Source: Clostridia bacterium (GTDB lineage: Bacteria; Bacillota; Clostridia; Christensenellales; CAG-138). Taken from it: 64,000 bases of DNA. Under the pieces are notes generated by a model that saw only the letters and a program-made list of their open reading frames with translations, ran no database searches and was not told the DNA's origin. Location: assembly GCA_017509785.1 (NCBI GenBank), contig JAFWOT010000009.1, forward strand, positions 1 through 64,000, read 5' to 3'. This document shows positions 51,204-59,742 of the stretch, in pieces. A program made the translations under genes and the position numbers. Position 1 is the first letter of the stretch. Each line of letters opens with the position of its first letter.

Positions 51204-53285
51204 ATGTCAGCGATACTTTCCGCAATAGGTCTCATACTCTTTGCCATTGGCGCCTTCGGGCTGTATTCGGGGCTATACTCGGGCGATAACGCCGCCGGCG
51301 AGCTTGCCGCCCGCGTGCGCGAGGCGCTTTCGTCAGCCTTCGCGGAGCCGAAGACGGCGCTCGTGATCGCCGGAGCAGCGGCGGCTGTGATCGGTATAGT
51401 GCTCGTTTTCGCGGGTGCCGTCCGCGCCCGCAGGGAGAAGAAGTCCCGAGCGCAGATCAGCATCCGCGTTATGACGGTGCTTGCGATGCTCCTTGCAATG
51501 ACCGTCATGCTCGACAGGCTCCCGGGCCTTTCCATAAAGACGGCGGGGTGGAAGATAGGCTTCTCCTTCGTGCCGCCGATGCTCGCCGCCATGCTCTACG
51601 GCCCTCCGGAGGCCGCGCTCGTCTACGGGCTTTCCGATCTCATCGGCGCGACGCTCTTCCCGTTCGGGCCGTATCACCCGGGCTTCACGGTCGTCGCCGC
51701 GCTCATGGGCTTCGTCATGGGTCTGTTCCTCAACAAAAAGCCCTTCGCGTTCGTAAAGGGGAGCTTTGAATGGAAAAAGCTCCGCTTCTTCCCGAACCAT
51801 CTCATGCCCGTGCTCATAAACGCGATAGCGCTCGGGCTCTTCGTCAATACCGTTTGGGTCAGCCAACTCTACGGCTCGAAGACCTACTGGGGCTGGTTCG
51901 CGTACCGCCTCGTCGAATACGCGATACTCGTGCCCGTTCAGCTCATACTGATCCCCGCGCTTTTAAAGCTGTGCGAGACGCTCAAAAAGGCGGGCCTCGC
52001 CGGGCGTGACCGCAGGCGCGGCGCTTCGGACGAGCGCCTTCGGGAGATCTCCCGAAGCGAGAGCATACTCGGCCTCGAGCGGGTGACGGAGCTGCTCTCC
52101 CTCATGGGAAGGCCGCAGAACGCCGTCCCCGTCGTGCACGTCGCGGGGACCAACGGCAAGGGGTCCTTTACCGCCATGCTCGCTTCCGTCCTGCGCGAGG
52201 CGGGGCTTAAGGTCGGCTCGTTCACCTCCCCGGCGATAACGGGCGTCACGGATTCGATCCGCATAAACGGGGAGCCCGTTTCGGACTCCGAGCTCGACGC
52301 GGCTTTCAAACGCATTGCGGATATCTCCTCCGCGATGAAGGAGCGTCCCACCGAGTTCGAGGTGCTGACAGCCGCCGCCTACGGCATATTCTCCGACGAG
52401 AAATGCGATATCGCGATAGTCGAATGCGGCCTCGGCGGAGCGGGCGACGCGACGAACGTCGTCGATAAGCCTCTGCTCGCCGTGATAACCAACGTACAGC
52501 TCGATCATACCGACCGCCTCGGCGGCACCACCGCCGAGATCGCGGCGAAGAAGGCGGGCATAATAAAGCGCGGCCGCCCCGTGCTCTGGGGCGGGGACGA
52601 CCCGGAGGCCGAGGCCGTTGTAAAAGCCGCCGCCGCAAGGCAGGGCGCGTCCGTTATCAAGACGGACCGCACGAGGCTAAGCGTCATTTCAGAGAGCATC
52701 GACGGTACCGAGATCGGGTTTTCAGGCTTCGGAAGGCTCCGCCTCTCTCTCATCGGCGCCTATCAGCCGGAGAACGCCGCGAACGTGCTCACGGCGGTGG
52801 AGGCTCTGCGTAAAGAGGGGCTTGATATCCCGGACGCCGCCGTCCGCGCGGGGCTTTCCGAAACTTCGTGGCCCGCAAGGTTCGAACTCATAAGGAAGGA
52901 TCCTCCCGTCATATTCGACGGCGCCCATAACCCTGCCGGGGTGTCCCTCGCGGCGGAGAGCATAAAGCGGATATTCCCCGGCACGAAGGCGGTACTGCTC
53001 GTCGGCGTCATGGCGGATAAGGATCACGCCAAATATCCCGGCCTGCTCGCGCCCGTCTGCGATAAGGCCTTCTGCGTAAAGCCCTCCAACCCGCGTTCGC
53101 TCGCGGCGGATGCGCTGGCTGACGAGCTCCGCTCCGGCGGAGTGGAGGCCGAAGGCTTCGATGAGCTTTCGGAGGGAGTCGCCGCGGCGTATTCATATGC
53201 CAAGGAGAAGGGGCTGCCCCTCGTCGCGATGGGCACGCTCTACATGTACGGGCAGGTGATCGCCGCCCTCGATGCCGTTCAATAG
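51204..53285 (+). CDS. Fusion of ECF folate S component and folylpolyglutamate synthase
   Basis: A 693-residue protein with AAGGAGG before the ATG. The N-terminal part has two extra helices (about 1-25, 48-70), then a FolT-like S component of about six helices (about 85-255; WKIGFSFVPPMLAAMLYGP, LSDLIGATLFPFGPYHPG). The C-terminal part (about 275-693) is FolC, with P-loop GTNGKGS (about 316-322), EFEVLTAAA, NVQLDHTDRLG and DGAHNP (about 572). The S component would bring folate in with a shared ECF energy module and FolC would add glutamates that trap it. No stop codon or ribosome site separates the halves. Confidence 0.88.
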   Translation: MSAILSAIGLILFAIGAFGLYSGLYSGDNAAGELAARVREALSSAFAEPKTALVIAGAAAAVIGIVLVFAGAVRARREKKSRAQISIRVMTVLAMLLAMTVMLDRLPGLSIKTAGWKIGFSFVPPMLAAMLYGPPEAALVYGLSDLIGATLFPFGPYHPGFTVVAALMGFVMGLFLNKKPFAFVKGSFEWKKLRFFPNHLMPVLINAIALGLFVNTVWVSQLYGSKTYWGWFAYRLVEYAILVPVQLILIPALLKLCETLKKAGLAGRDRRRGASDERLREISRSESILGLERVTELLSLMGRPQNAVPVVHVAGTNGKGSFTAMLASVLREAGLKVGSFTSPAITGVTDSIRINGEPVSDSELDAAFKRIADISSAMKERPTEFEVLTAAAYGIFSDEKCDIAIVECGLGGAGDATNVVDKPLLAVITNVQLDHTDRLGGTTAEIAAKKAGIIKRGRPVLWGGDDPEAEAVVKAAAARQGASVIKTDRTRLSVISESIDGTEIGFSGFGRLRLSLIGAYQPENAANVLTAVEALRKEGLDIPDAAVRAGLSETSWPARFELIRKDPPVIFDGAHNPAGVSLAAESIKRIFPGTKAVLLVGVMADKDHAKYPGLLAPVCDKAFCVKPSNPRSLAADALADELRSGGVEAEGFDELSEGVAAAYSYAKEKGLPLVAMGTLYMYGQVIAALDAVQ

Positions 53286-53297
53286 GGAGATACAATT

Positions 53298-53975
53298 ATG
53301 AGATGCACGTTCTGCGGTGAAGAAAACGAGAACGACGCCCGCTTCTGCGTGAACTGCGGGAGAGCCTTATCCTCCCCTGTGAGCATGCCCGCTGCGGCTC
53401 CGCGGGCGGAGCGCTGGAGCGGAGCGGTGATCGGCCTCTCCGCGGCGGGGCTCGCGTTTACCTGTGTGTACGCCGCGCTCTATATAAGGTTCGCCCGCCT
53501 TACGGGCAGTCCGCCTGTTTCCTGTTTGATGCCGGCGATATCGGTCACGATCGCGCTTGCGGCGGTCGCTCTCTTCATTGCTCCCACAAGGCGGATCCCG
53601 ATCGTTACAGCCATCCCGCGGATACTCTCGCTGATAATGTCGTCGTATTCGCTGATAATGCTCGCCGTGCACGGGTCTGCGGCGCTGCCCAGGGTCGCGG
53701 TGAATTACGTGCTCGTGCTCGCTCCCGCCGTGCTGTACGTCGTCTGCGCGGCGGCGAAGCCGCGTTCGTCCGCGCTCGCGGTCGTGCATATAGTGCTGAC
53801 GGTGCTGCTCTTGGTTTTCGGTCTCCTTTCCGGCGACTACGCCCATATGTTCCGCGGCGACACGGTCATGCGGCTCGTGGCCTTCATGAACGCCGCAAGC
53901 TGCTTCGCGGCGCTCCTTTCGGGGCTTGCGTACAGCCTTGCGATGCTCCAAATGAGGAAAAAGCCGGAGCAATAA
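53298..53975 (+). CDS. Zinc-ribbon membrane protein
   Basis: A 225-residue protein with GGGAGA before the ATG, 12 bases after folT/folC. A zinc ribbon (CTFC, CVNC; residues 3-19) is followed by a linker and six hydrophobic helices. No family is recognised. It is likely on the riboswitch-controlled transcript, though a role in folate use is not shown. Confidence 0.72.
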   Translation: MRCTFCGEENENDARFCVNCGRALSSPVSMPAAAPRAERWSGAVIGLSAAGLAFTCVYAALYIRFARLTGSPPVSCLMPAISVTIALAAVALFIAPTRRIPIVTAIPRILSLIMSSYSLIMLAVHGSAALPRVAVNYVLVLAPAVLYVVCAAAKPRSSALAVVHIVLTVLLLVFGLLSGDYAHMFRGDTVMRLVAFMNAASCFAALLSGLAYSLAMLQMRKKPEQ

Positions 53976-54003
53976 TAAAACCCAACGGTATAAATAAGTA
54001 AGC

Positions 54004-54042
54004 AAAAACGCGGAGACGCCCGCTGAGGAGCCTCCGCGTTTT
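54004..54042. terminator. Convergent terminator
   Basis: AAAACGCGGAG and CTCCGCGTTTT form an 11-pair stem between two convergent genes, with T-runs both ways. Confidence 0.85.
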
Positions 54043-54054
54043 CATTTACGGTCT

Positions 54055-55170
54055 TTAGATTTTCACGAGCTCATACTCGTTCGTGCCTATGCCGAGCTTT
54101 TCCGCGTGGATGAGGCCCGCCTCCCAATCGGTGTCGGGGTGGACGATGCGGAACACGTCGTGCGCTTGCGCGTGGTCGTGCGCTTCATCCTTATCGGCGG
54201 CGGAGCCGGGGACTATGGGCGCGCGGTTCGCGGCGTCGACGCAGGCCCGGTCGAGCGCGACGGGATCGAACGAGGCGAACATGCCTATATCGGGTATAAC
54301 GGGCACGTCGTTGCATGAATCGCAGTCGCATTCGGGCGAAACGTCCACGACGAGGCTCACGTGGAAGCCGGGCTTTCCCGCGAGGACGGCCTTCGTGTAC
54401 TCGGCGATCTTCCTGTTCATGACGGGCTTTGCCTCGTCCCACTTCGTCATTATGGCTCCCTTCGGGCAGTAGGCGATGCAGTATCCGCAGCCGACGCAGT
54501 TCGCCTCGTCTATCACGGCCTTGCCTTCGACTATATTCACACCCGAGTTGTTGCAGTGCCTCACGCACATTCCGCAGCCGATACAGCGGCTCTTCGATAT
54601 GCGCGGCGTACCGGAGGAGTGCATCTCCATCTTTCCCTTCTTGGAGCCGCACCCCATGCCTATGTTTTTGAGGCACCCGCCGAACCCGGCGTTGACGTGC
54701 CCTTTGAAATGCGTGAGCGAAATGATTATATCCGCCTCGGCTATCGCGGCGCCTATCTTCGCCGTCTTGCAGTATTGCCCGCCCTCGATGGGGATCTCCC
54801 GCTCGTCAGTGCCGCGCAGGCCGTCCGCTATTATGGTGTGGACGCCCGTCGCAAGCGGGTTGTAGCCGTTCATGTACGCGGCGTCCAGATGCCCGAGCAC
54901 GTTGTTGCGGTAGCCGACGTAGAGCGTGTTGCAGTCGGTGAGGAAGGGCTTCCCGCCGAGCTCCTTGACGCGGTCGCATATGACGCGGGCATACTGCTGG
55001 CGCAGGAAGGCCATGTTTCCGTACTCGCCGAAATGCACCTTCACTGCGACGAACTTATCCTTAAAATCGATAGAAGCGATCCCCGCTTTGTCTATCAGCC
55101 TGCGGAACTTATCGAGCAGGCTCGAATTCATTCCGACGTGCATATCCGTAAAATAAACCTTTGAAGCCAT
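54055..55170 (-). CDS. DUF362 protein with two [4Fe-4S] clusters
   Basis: A 371-residue DUF362 protein. The N-terminal half has VAVKVHFGEYGN and SLTHFKGHVNAGFGG. Two ferredoxin motifs follow (CIGCGMCVRHC about 198 and CVGCGYCIAYCPKGA about 227). The C-terminal part has DIGMFASFDPVALDRA. The family is common in anaerobes and its reaction is unknown. GGAGG precedes the ATG. Confidence 0.88.
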   Translation of the reverse strand: MASKVYFTDMHVGMNSSLLDKFRRLIDKAGIASIDFKDKFVAVKVHFGEYGNMAFLRQQYARVICDRVKELGGKPFLTDCNTLYVGYRNNVLGHLDAAYMNGYNPLATGVHTIIADGLRGTDEREIPIEGGQYCKTAKIGAAIAEADIIISLTHFKGHVNAGFGGCLKNIGMGCGSKKGKMEMHSSGTPRISKSRCIGCGMCVRHCNNSGVNIVEGKAVIDEANCVGCGYCIAYCPKGAIMTKWDEAKPVMNRKIAEYTKAVLAGKPGFHVSLVVDVSPECDCDSCNDVPVIPDIGMFASFDPVALDRACVDAANRAPIVPGSAADKDEAHDHAQAHDVFRIVHPDTDWEAGLIHAEKLGIGTNEYELVKI

Positions 55171-55196
55171 AAGCCACCTCCGTGATCGTTTGTTTA

Positions 55197-55225
55197 ATTA
55201 TATACTGAAACGCGGCGGGAAGCAA
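55197..55225 (-). promoter_or_regulatory. Promoter of the DUF362 gene
   Basis: Read leftward: TTGCTT (55220-55225), 17 bases, TATAAT (55197-55202). Confidence 0.65.
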
Positions 55226-55301
55226 GAGCTTTGTGCCTGCAAGGCGGGAATATTCACCTTCATATTCATCCAAAGCTTTTTTTCAAATCCCCCAAAAAGG
55301 G

Positions 55302-55330
55302 TTGACAGAAATATTAGGATGGTATATGAT
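55302..55330 (+). promoter_or_regulatory. Promoter upstream of the frameshifted lipoprotein
   Basis: TTGACA (55302-55307), 17 bases, TATGAT (55325-55330). Confidence 0.75.
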
Positions 55331-55552
55331 ATAAAAGGTAAATGTATTTCACAAACCGGTTAGAGGTAAAGAGCTCGAATCAAGGAGGATTTTTCAATCA
55401 AAATAGAATAGCTTTAGTGATTGCCATACTGACTGCCCCGGTATTTGTTCTCCCTATAAATTAGAATGCAGCAGGAAATTATGTTATTATTCTGATTCCA
55501 ACAAAAACACAGGGAACAAAGACGGAATGGTGCCGGGCATGCGGAGGCACTT
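55331..55552. other. AT-rich leader region without a recognised gene
   Basis: About 220 bases of lower GC than the rest of the window. AAGGAGGA occurs at 55382-55389 but no start codon follows it at a useful distance. The frame behind it (ALVIAILTAPVFVLPIN) stops at 55462-55464. It may be a decayed short gene. Confidence 0.3.
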
Positions 55553-56376
55553 ATGATAAAAATATAATTTCAGTTTGTTTAGGAGTGATGATGCTAATGC
55601 TGATGATCTCATGCTCTGCGGAAGTTGAGAAGCCCTCTATCCCCGAAGATGTTTTGAATTATGCACAGAGCGTAGCATTACCTGAGATGAAAACATTTAT
55701 GAAGGCCAATGATTACGTCGGGACCGTTTTTGATTCTGCTGAAGAAATAGATTCATTAAGATTAGGTGAGGCAATACCTTATATGGGGTATGCCGGCGAG
55801 AAACTGTCGAAAGGATCTGTCGTTTGCCTTGACAGAAGCTGGACGTTCGTTGCAGAGGGAAACAAAGGTCATTCCGTGCTGTTCTATGTTTATCGGACAG
55901 AAGAAGGCCTTTCGTTCAGCGGTGCGCAGAACGCGAAGAATTATCTTGACGCCAAGGAAATAATGCAGAAGCTAATGAAAAAGGCGGGGGTCGAGGGTGA
56001 ACCCCGTTTCATCGATTGCTTTTACTGCAGCGTTATGTATGCGGATTTCAACGGCGACGAAAGGATCATCACCGTTCTTACCGACGCCTGCCCTTTAAAT
56101 GAAAAGTATTATTCCGTTACGGATCACAGGGAATTACCGACGCTTGAAGAATTCAATTCCGCAGTCGCCAAGGAGCGTGCGAAGCCGATCGTGGATGAGA
56201 ACGGTTCTCCCATATTCGGGTCCGGACAGATCGACATTTCACCGCATCTTTCACCGGCATACGGCTTGGGAAAAGGAACCTCATGGCCGATCGCCGTATC
56301 GGCCTCTGCAGTTTTCGTGATCGCGGGCGCTGTTGGGGTCGGCGTGCGCAAACGCAGGAAAAAAACGGGAGAATGA
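55553..56376 (+). pseudogene. Lipoprotein with C-terminal membrane anchor, probable -1 frameshift
   Basis: GGAGG lies five bases before the ATG at 55553, but that frame stops at once. If the run of five A at 55558-55562 had six, the frame would give MIKNIISVCLGVMMLMLMISC, a textbook lipoprotein signal (given with its lipobox end), joined to the 260-residue frame that continues to 56376. Without the change the only starts are GTG/ATG codons at 55585-55603 with a truncated signal. The mature part is unrecognised; the C-terminus has one membrane helix (SWPIAVSASAVFVIAGAVGV) and KRRKK. It may be phase-variable, decayed or a sequencing error. Confidence 0.6.
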
Positions 56377-56391
56377 TTCGAATGAACGTTT

Positions 56392-56417
56392 GGCGGGCGA
56401 AAGCCCGCCGTTTTTTT
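56392..56417 (+). terminator. Terminator after the lipoprotein
   Basis: GGCGGGC-GAAA-GCCCGCC followed by GTTTTTTT, a textbook intrinsic terminator. Confidence 0.92.
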
Positions 56418-56427
56418 ATCCGTCCCC

Positions 56428-56456
56428 TTTTCTTTATCTTCGGCTTATGATATAAT
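56428..56456 (+). promoter_or_regulatory. Promoter of the ECF transporter operon
   Basis: A perfect -10 TATAAT (56451-56456) with a weak -35 TTTTCT 17 bases upstream. Confidence 0.55.
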
Positions 56457-56496
56457 GTTAATCGGGGCATTCCGTATTGCCCGTACAGGAGGTTCC

Positions 56497-57387
56497 ATGC
56501 GTCGGGACGCTTTTTCCGATATTCATCCGGCCGTGAGCTTTGCCCTCTTTGCGGCGGTGCTCGTGCTGACAGCGTTCGTACTGCACCCCGCGGTGACGGG
56601 TATATCGCTCGTTTCGGCCTGCATATATACGATCGTATTAAAGGGCAGGCGCGCCCTGCTCTTCGATCTGCTGGCGGTACTGCCGTTCATAATCGTCGTG
56701 GCGGCGCTCAATCCCCTCTTCAATCACGAGGGGGCGACCCCGCTCTTCTACCTTTGGAACGGCAACGCCGTAACGAAGGAGGCGGTGGTCTACGGGCTCG
56801 TTTCCGCCTGCATGTTCGCTGCGCTCATAATGTGGTTCTACTGCATGAACGCCGTTATGACGTCCGATAAGGTGATATTCCTCTTCGGGCGGGTGCTGCC
56901 CGCGCTCTCGCTCATATTCTCGATGACGCTCCGCTTCGTGCCGAGGCTCGTCTCCCGAATAAGGGAGGTCTCCGCCGCGCAAAAGAGCACGTCTCCCCCC
57001 ATGAAGAAGGGCGTCGTTTCGGGCGTGCGGCACGGCATAAGCGTAATTTCCGTCACCGTCGGGTGGGCGCTCGAAAGCTCGGTCGTCATGTCCGACAGCA
57101 TGCGCTCCCGCGGGTACGGCGGGCGGGGGAGGACGGCCTACGCCCTCTATCGCTTCACCGCGCGGGACGCCTTGCTCGCGGCGCTTGCGGCGGCATTTAC
57201 CGCGGCCTTCGTATGGGCGGCCGCCTCAAAGGCGGTCTACTTCCGATCCTATCCTTCCGTCAAGTGCGCTCCGATGAGCGTCGGCGCAGTTATCGGACTT
57301 GCGGCTTTCGCGGGGCTCTGCCTCATGCCCGCGCTCCTCAACGCATGGGAGAACGTAAAATGGCGAATTTTAAGTTCGAAGCTTTGA
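56497..57387 (+). CDS. ecfT: ECF transporter T component
   Basis: A 296-residue EcfT/CbiQ-family membrane protein. The ATG at 56497 has AGGAGG upstream; a longer in-frame reading from 56455 begins inside the -10 box. About six helices are present. The coupling helix motif SDSMRSRGYGGRGRTAY (about 202-218) carries the conserved Ser-Arg-Gly pair that contacts the ATPase. It overlaps the ATPase gene by 28 bases. Confidence 0.88.
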   Translation: MRRDAFSDIHPAVSFALFAAVLVLTAFVLHPAVTGISLVSACIYTIVLKGRRALLFDLLAVLPFIIVVAALNPLFNHEGATPLFYLWNGNAVTKEAVVYGLVSACMFAALIMWFYCMNAVMTSDKVIFLFGRVLPALSLIFSMTLRFVPRLVSRIREVSAAQKSTSPPMKKGVVSGVRHGISVISVTVGWALESSVVMSDSMRSRGYGGRGRTAYALYRFTARDALLAALAAAFTAAFVWAAASKAVYFRSYPSVKCAPMSVGAVIGLAAFAGLCLMPALLNAWENVKWRILSSKL

Positions 57388-58994
57388 CTTTCACATATCC
57401 CAACGGCCCGGCTCCCGCGCTCGAAAGCGTGGATCTTTCCGTGCGCGATGGGGAGTTCCTGCTCGTAATAGGCCCGTCCGGCGGGGGAAAATCCACCCTG
57501 CTCAGGCATTTTAAATCCGTCCTCGCCCCACACGGGGAGAGGAGCGGTTCCGTCCTCATGGACGGGGTCCCGCTGTCAGACGTCCCCGAGCGCGAGCAGG
57601 CGGCGAAGATAGGTTTCGTTTTCCAGCATCCGGACGATCAGCTCGTCACCGACAAGGTCTGGCATGAGCTCGCCTTCGGGCTGGAGAGCCTCGGCTGCGG
57701 CAGGGAGAGGATGCGCGTGCGCGTCGCCGAGATGGCGAGCTATTTCGGGCTCGAGGGCGTCTTCCACAAGGACGTCGCGGAGCTCTCCGGCGGGCAGAAG
57801 CAGCTCGTCAACCTCGCCTCCGTGATGGCGATGAACCCATCCGTCCTCGTGCTCGACGAGCCGACGAGCTCGCTCGATCCCATAGCCGCGTTCGATTTTC
57901 TGACCACGGTGAAGAAGCTCAACACCGAGCTCGGGCTGACGGTCGTTTTGAGCGAGCACCGCCTCGAGGAGGCAATGCCCTTTGCAGACCGCGTCGCAGT
58001 GTTGGAGGAAGGCCGCCTCACCGCCATAGGCGAACCGAAGGCCGTCGCGGAGGAGCTCCATAAAAGGGGCTCGGGGATGGCGCTCGCAATGCCCTCCGCC
58101 GCGAGGATCAGCTGCGCCATAGGCTGCAGCCCCGCCGCCCTCACCGTAAACGAGGGCAGGCGCATGCTCCGCTCGATGGGTCTTGCCCGCAAGACCCTTC
58201 CCGAAACCCCCGCCCCCGCGAAGGGCGAAACGGTTCTTCGGGCAAAGGAGCTCTTCTTCAGATACGAAAAGGATTCCCCCGACGTGCTTCGCGGGCTCGA
58301 TATCGAGCTGCGCGCCGGGAGCGTATACGGCCTCGTCGGCGGGAACGGCGCGGGCAAATCCACCTTATTGAAGGCGCTCTCCGGAAGCGCCGTCCCCTAC
58401 AGGGGCAGGGTGGAGATATCCGGCAGGCGCATGAAGGGCAGATTCTCCGCCTTCGAGGAGCGCGTCGGCCTCCTCCCGCAGGATCCGAGGACGGTGTTCT
58501 ATCCCGTCTCCGTCGGCGAGAACGTCAAAAAGGCCGCCGCCGGCAGGGGAGCGGGGGAGGAGGAGATCGAAAGGATCGTCTCCCTCATGGGGATAGGCTC
58601 GCTGTCGGAGCGCGACCCGTTCGATATCTCGGGCGGAGAGCAGCAGCGTACCGCCATCGCGATGATACTCCTCACGAAGCCGCGCATACTCCTCATGGAC
58701 GAGCCGACGAAGGGCATGGACGCTGGCGTCAAACGCGCCTTCGGGCTGAAGCTGCGCGAGCTCGCCTCCGAGGGGCTTTCCGTGATGCTCGTCACGCACG
58801 ATACCGAATTCTGCGCCGAGTACGCGGATACCGCCGCCCTCATGTTCGACGGGAGCATATCCGCCGAAAACACCGCGAGGGAGTTCTTCTGCGGAAACAC
58901 CTTCTATACTACGGCGGCCAACCGCATCGCGCGCGATATATACCCCAACGCCATTCTGACGGAGGAGGTGACCGCTCTTGCAAAACGCGGATAA
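57360..58994 (+). CDS. ecfA: ECF transporter double ATPase
   Basis: A 544-residue fusion of two ABC ATPase domains, replacing separate EcfA and EcfA'. The first has Walker A GPSGGGKST (about 39-47), LSGGQKQ and VLVLDEPTSSLD. The second has GGNGAGKST (about 325-333), ISGGEQQR and ILLMDEPTKGMD. The start is the ATG at 57360 with GGGAG upstream. It powers the T component and the S component next door, and possibly others such as the FolT fusion. Confidence 0.9.
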   Translation: MANFKFEALTFTYPNGPAPALESVDLSVRDGEFLLVIGPSGGGKSTLLRHFKSVLAPHGERSGSVLMDGVPLSDVPEREQAAKIGFVFQHPDDQLVTDKVWHELAFGLESLGCGRERMRVRVAEMASYFGLEGVFHKDVAELSGGQKQLVNLASVMAMNPSVLVLDEPTSSLDPIAAFDFLTTVKKLNTELGLTVVLSEHRLEEAMPFADRVAVLEEGRLTAIGEPKAVAEELHKRGSGMALAMPSAARISCAIGCSPAALTVNEGRRMLRSMGLARKTLPETPAPAKGETVLRAKELFFRYEKDSPDVLRGLDIELRAGSVYGLVGGNGAGKSTLLKALSGSAVPYRGRVEISGRRMKGRFSAFEERVGLLPQDPRTVFYPVSVGENVKKAAAGRGAGEEEIERIVSLMGIGSLSERDPFDISGGEQQRTAIAMILLTKPRILLMDEPTKGMDAGVKRAFGLKLRELASEGLSVMLVTHDTEFCAEYADTAALMFDGSISAENTAREFFCGNTFYTTAANRIARDIYPNAILTEEVTALAKRG

Positions 58995-59697
58995 AAAGCG
59001 CCTCCATCCCGGCGTGCTCGCGCTGATACTCGCGCTCCTTGCCGTCCCCGCGCTCATAGCCCTCGGCGTCGCCGTGTGGGACGACCGCAGGTTCTATATA
59101 GTGAGCCTGCTCATAATACTCGTTTCGATGGCGCCCTTCGTGCTTCGGTTCGAAAAAAGGCGCCCCGGCGCGCGGGAGCTGACCCTTCTCGCGGCGATGA
59201 CGGCGATAGGCGTCGCGGCGAGGGCGGCGTTCTACATGGTACCGCAGTTCAAGCCAATGGTCGCGATAGCCGTGATCACGGGAGTCGCGTTCGGCGCGGA
59301 ATCGGGGTTCATAGTCGGGGCGATGATCGCCTTCGTCTCGAACTTCATATTCGGTCAGGGCCCGTGGACGCCCTGGCAGATGGAAGCGGCGGGCCTCATG
59401 GGGCTCCTGGCGGGGCTCATTTTTCACAGGAAGGACGGCTCCCTTCCGAAGCTCCTGCCGCTCTGCGTATTCGGCGGGCTCGGGACGCTGATACTTTACG
59501 GCCTCATAGTTGATACCTCGACCGTGTTCACCACCCAGAAGGAGATAACCTGGCAGGCACTCACGGCGGCGTACGGCACGGGGCTCGTGATGAACCTCAT
59601 ACACGCGGCTGCAACGGTGGTATTCCTGCTCCTGCTTGCACGGCCGATGCTTAAAAAACTCAATCGCCTGCGCGTAAAATACGGCATGCTTCAATAA
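58978..59697 (+). CDS. ECF transporter S component, substrate unknown
   Basis: A 239-residue protein starting at TTG 58978, with GGAGGAGG nine bases upstream, inside the end of ecfA. Six or so helices (from about residue 12). Conserved AAMTAIGVAARAAFYMVPQFKP and FIFGQGPWTPWQM (about 125-137) mark a distinct S-component subgroup. I recall the GPWTPWQ block from cobalamin-type S proteins, but cannot confirm this, so the substrate is left open. Confidence 0.82.
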   Translation: MQNADKKRLHPGVLALILALLAVPALIALGVAVWDDRRFYIVSLLIILVSMAPFVLRFEKRRPGARELTLLAAMTAIGVAARAAFYMVPQFKPMVAIAVITGVAFGAESGFIVGAMIAFVSNFIFGQGPWTPWQMEAAGLMGLLAGLIFHRKDGSLPKLLPLCVFGGLGTLILYGLIVDTSTVFTTQKEITWQALTAAYGTGLVMNLIHAAATVVFLLLLARPMLKKLNRLRVKYGMLQ

Positions 59698-59742
59698 AAG
59701 GATCTATTATCACAAACCCGTAATACAGGATCGGAGGTAACT

